Part shown: positions 5,773-6,513 of the stretch, piece after piece
How the letters are laid out: each line of letters begins with the position of its first letter
Position numbering within the stretch: the first letter of the stretch is position 1
Assembly (NCBI GenBank): GCA_002343545.1
Contig: DDRA01000091.1
Coordinates: 1 to 6,513 of the forward strand
Origin: Bacteriovoracaceae bacterium UBA2428
GTDB lineage: Bacteria > Bdellovibrionota > UBA2428
Reading direction: 5' to 3'
DNA: 6,513 bases
Notes under the pieces: generated by a model
What the model was told of the DNA's origin: nothing
Seen by the model: the letters and a program-made list of their open reading frames with translations, nothing else
Database searches by the model: none
Translations under genes and position numbers: made by a program

Positions 5773-5781
5773 GAGAATGAA

Positions 5782-6513
5782 ATGCTGATTCAGGGACTTT
5801 ACCTCTTCGTCGGTCTCGCCCTTCTCGTCTACGGAGCCCACCGGCTCGTTCTGGGGGCTTCGGCCCTGGCCTACCGCGCTGGCCTCACCCCGCTCGTGGT
5901 GGGCCTCACGATCGTCGCGTACGGCACGAGCGCGCCCGAGATGGCCGTCAGCGTGAAAGCCGCTTGGTCGGGCCAGGTCGATCTCGCGATGGGTAACATC
6001 GTCGGAAGCAACATCTTCAATGTGCTCTTTATCCTGGGCGTCTCGGCGCTCATCAGCCCGCTTATCGTGTCCCGTCAACTCATCCGTCTGGACGTTCCCA
6101 TTATGATCGGGGTTTCGGCCCTGCTTTATTTTTTCTCGCTCGACGGCCATCTCGCCCTTTGGGAGTCTGCCGCTCTGCTCGGAGGCGCGATCGCCTACAC
6201 CGTTTTCCTCATCCGAATGGCACGCCGCGAAGCCACGCCGGAATCCGCGGAGCAAAAGGCCGAGGCCAAAGAGGCCGCGGGAGCGAGCGGACTCGCCTCG
6301 GTCGCCTCGATCTTGGTCGGACTCGCGCTCCTCGTTTTTGGCAGCCGCTTGATGGTCGACGCCGCCGTGAGCATCGCGAGCGCGCTCGGCGTGAGTAGCG
6401 TCGTGATCGGCCTCACCATCGTCGCGGCGGGTACCTCGCTCCCCGAGGTCGCGACCTCGGTCATGGCCGCCATCAAGGGCGAACGCGATATCGCCGTGGG
6501 CAACGTCGTCGGC
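5782..6513 (+). CDS. Calcium/sodium antiporter (CaCA family, YrbG-like), 3' truncated by window end
   Basis: The 244 visible residues read without a stop to the window edge. This is an integral inner-membrane cation antiporter that by family exchanges Ca2+ for Na+ (or H+). The alpha-1 repeat has GLTIVAYGTSAPE (41-53) and GNIVGSNIFN (71-80). A charged loop (145-168: Arg, Glu, Lys and Ala) separates the two halves. The alpha-2 repeat has GLTIVAAGTSLPE (210-222) and GNVVG (240-244), where the window ends in mid-motif. Glu53 and Glu222 are the conserved acidic ion ligands. The family is usually a little over 300 residues, so roughly a quarter is missing. ATG 5782 follows a weak GAGA (5773-5776); an ATG at 5777 is out of frame and soon stops. 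A 9-bp gap to serB implies co-transcription. Confidence 0.94.
   Translation, partial: MLIQGLYLFVGLALLVYGAHRLVLGASALAYRAGLTPLVVGLTIVAYGTSAPEMAVSVKAAWSGQVDLAMGNIVGSNIFNVLFILGVSALISPLIVSRQLIRLDVPIMIGVSALLYFFSLDGHLALWESAALLGGAIAYTVFLIRMARREATPESAEQKAEAKEAAGASGLASVASILVGLALLVFGSRLMVDAAVSIASALGVSSVVIGLTIVAAGTSLPEVATSVMAAIKGERDIAVGNVVG

Overview
The window is GC-rich, densely coding DNA in which most sense codons end in G or C. Several products carry Gram-negative export signals: a lipobox lipoprotein, two other secreted proteins, and an SH3-plus-beta-barrel protein that looks like an outer-membrane protein. I infer a high-GC Gram-negative bacterium, possibly of the Bdellovibrionota/Myxococcota kind, but nothing here fixes the lineage. 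Every gene-free stretch is shorter than 200 bases.

Left part (1-2027). The window opens inside an initiator tRNA-fMet gene on the minus strand, cut by the window edge after the anticodon, with a near-consensus sigma70-type promoter behind it. Divergent from it is a small exported protein made almost entirely of four 21-residue Cys repeats (180-563, plus). Convergent with that is a 477-aa lipoprotein (594-2027, minus) whose middle has motifs reminiscent of the PlsC/LPLAT acyltransferase fold.

Middle part (2028-4392). A 100-bp divergent spacer leads to a 262-aa secreted protein of unknown family (2128-2916, plus). It ends only 4 bases from the end of a YjbQ/UPF0047 family gene (2921-3334, minus). 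Upstream of that on the same strand lies a 338-aa envelope protein with signal peptide, bacterial SH3 domain, Pro/Glu/Arg linker and probable beta-barrel (3376-4392, minus).

Right part (4393-6513). A 180-bp divergent spacer holds three 14-bp tandem repeats running into a perfect 18-bp palindrome. It is followed by serB (two ACT domains plus a HAD phosphatase) and, 9 bases later, a YrbG-type calcium/sodium antiporter truncated by the window end. These last two probably form an operon.

The most interesting cross-cutting signal is upstream of the genes. Two minus-strand genes have the same GCTACAAT box exactly 6 nt before their ATG, and other genes have weaker -10-like boxes 7-9 nt before theirs, generally without a clear Shine-Dalgarno sequence. 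This suggests that leaderless or near-leaderless transcription is common in this genome. The most unusual proteins are the Cys-repeat protein and the possible acyltransferase-like lipoprotein. I found no CRISPR array, insertion sequence, phage gene or defence system.
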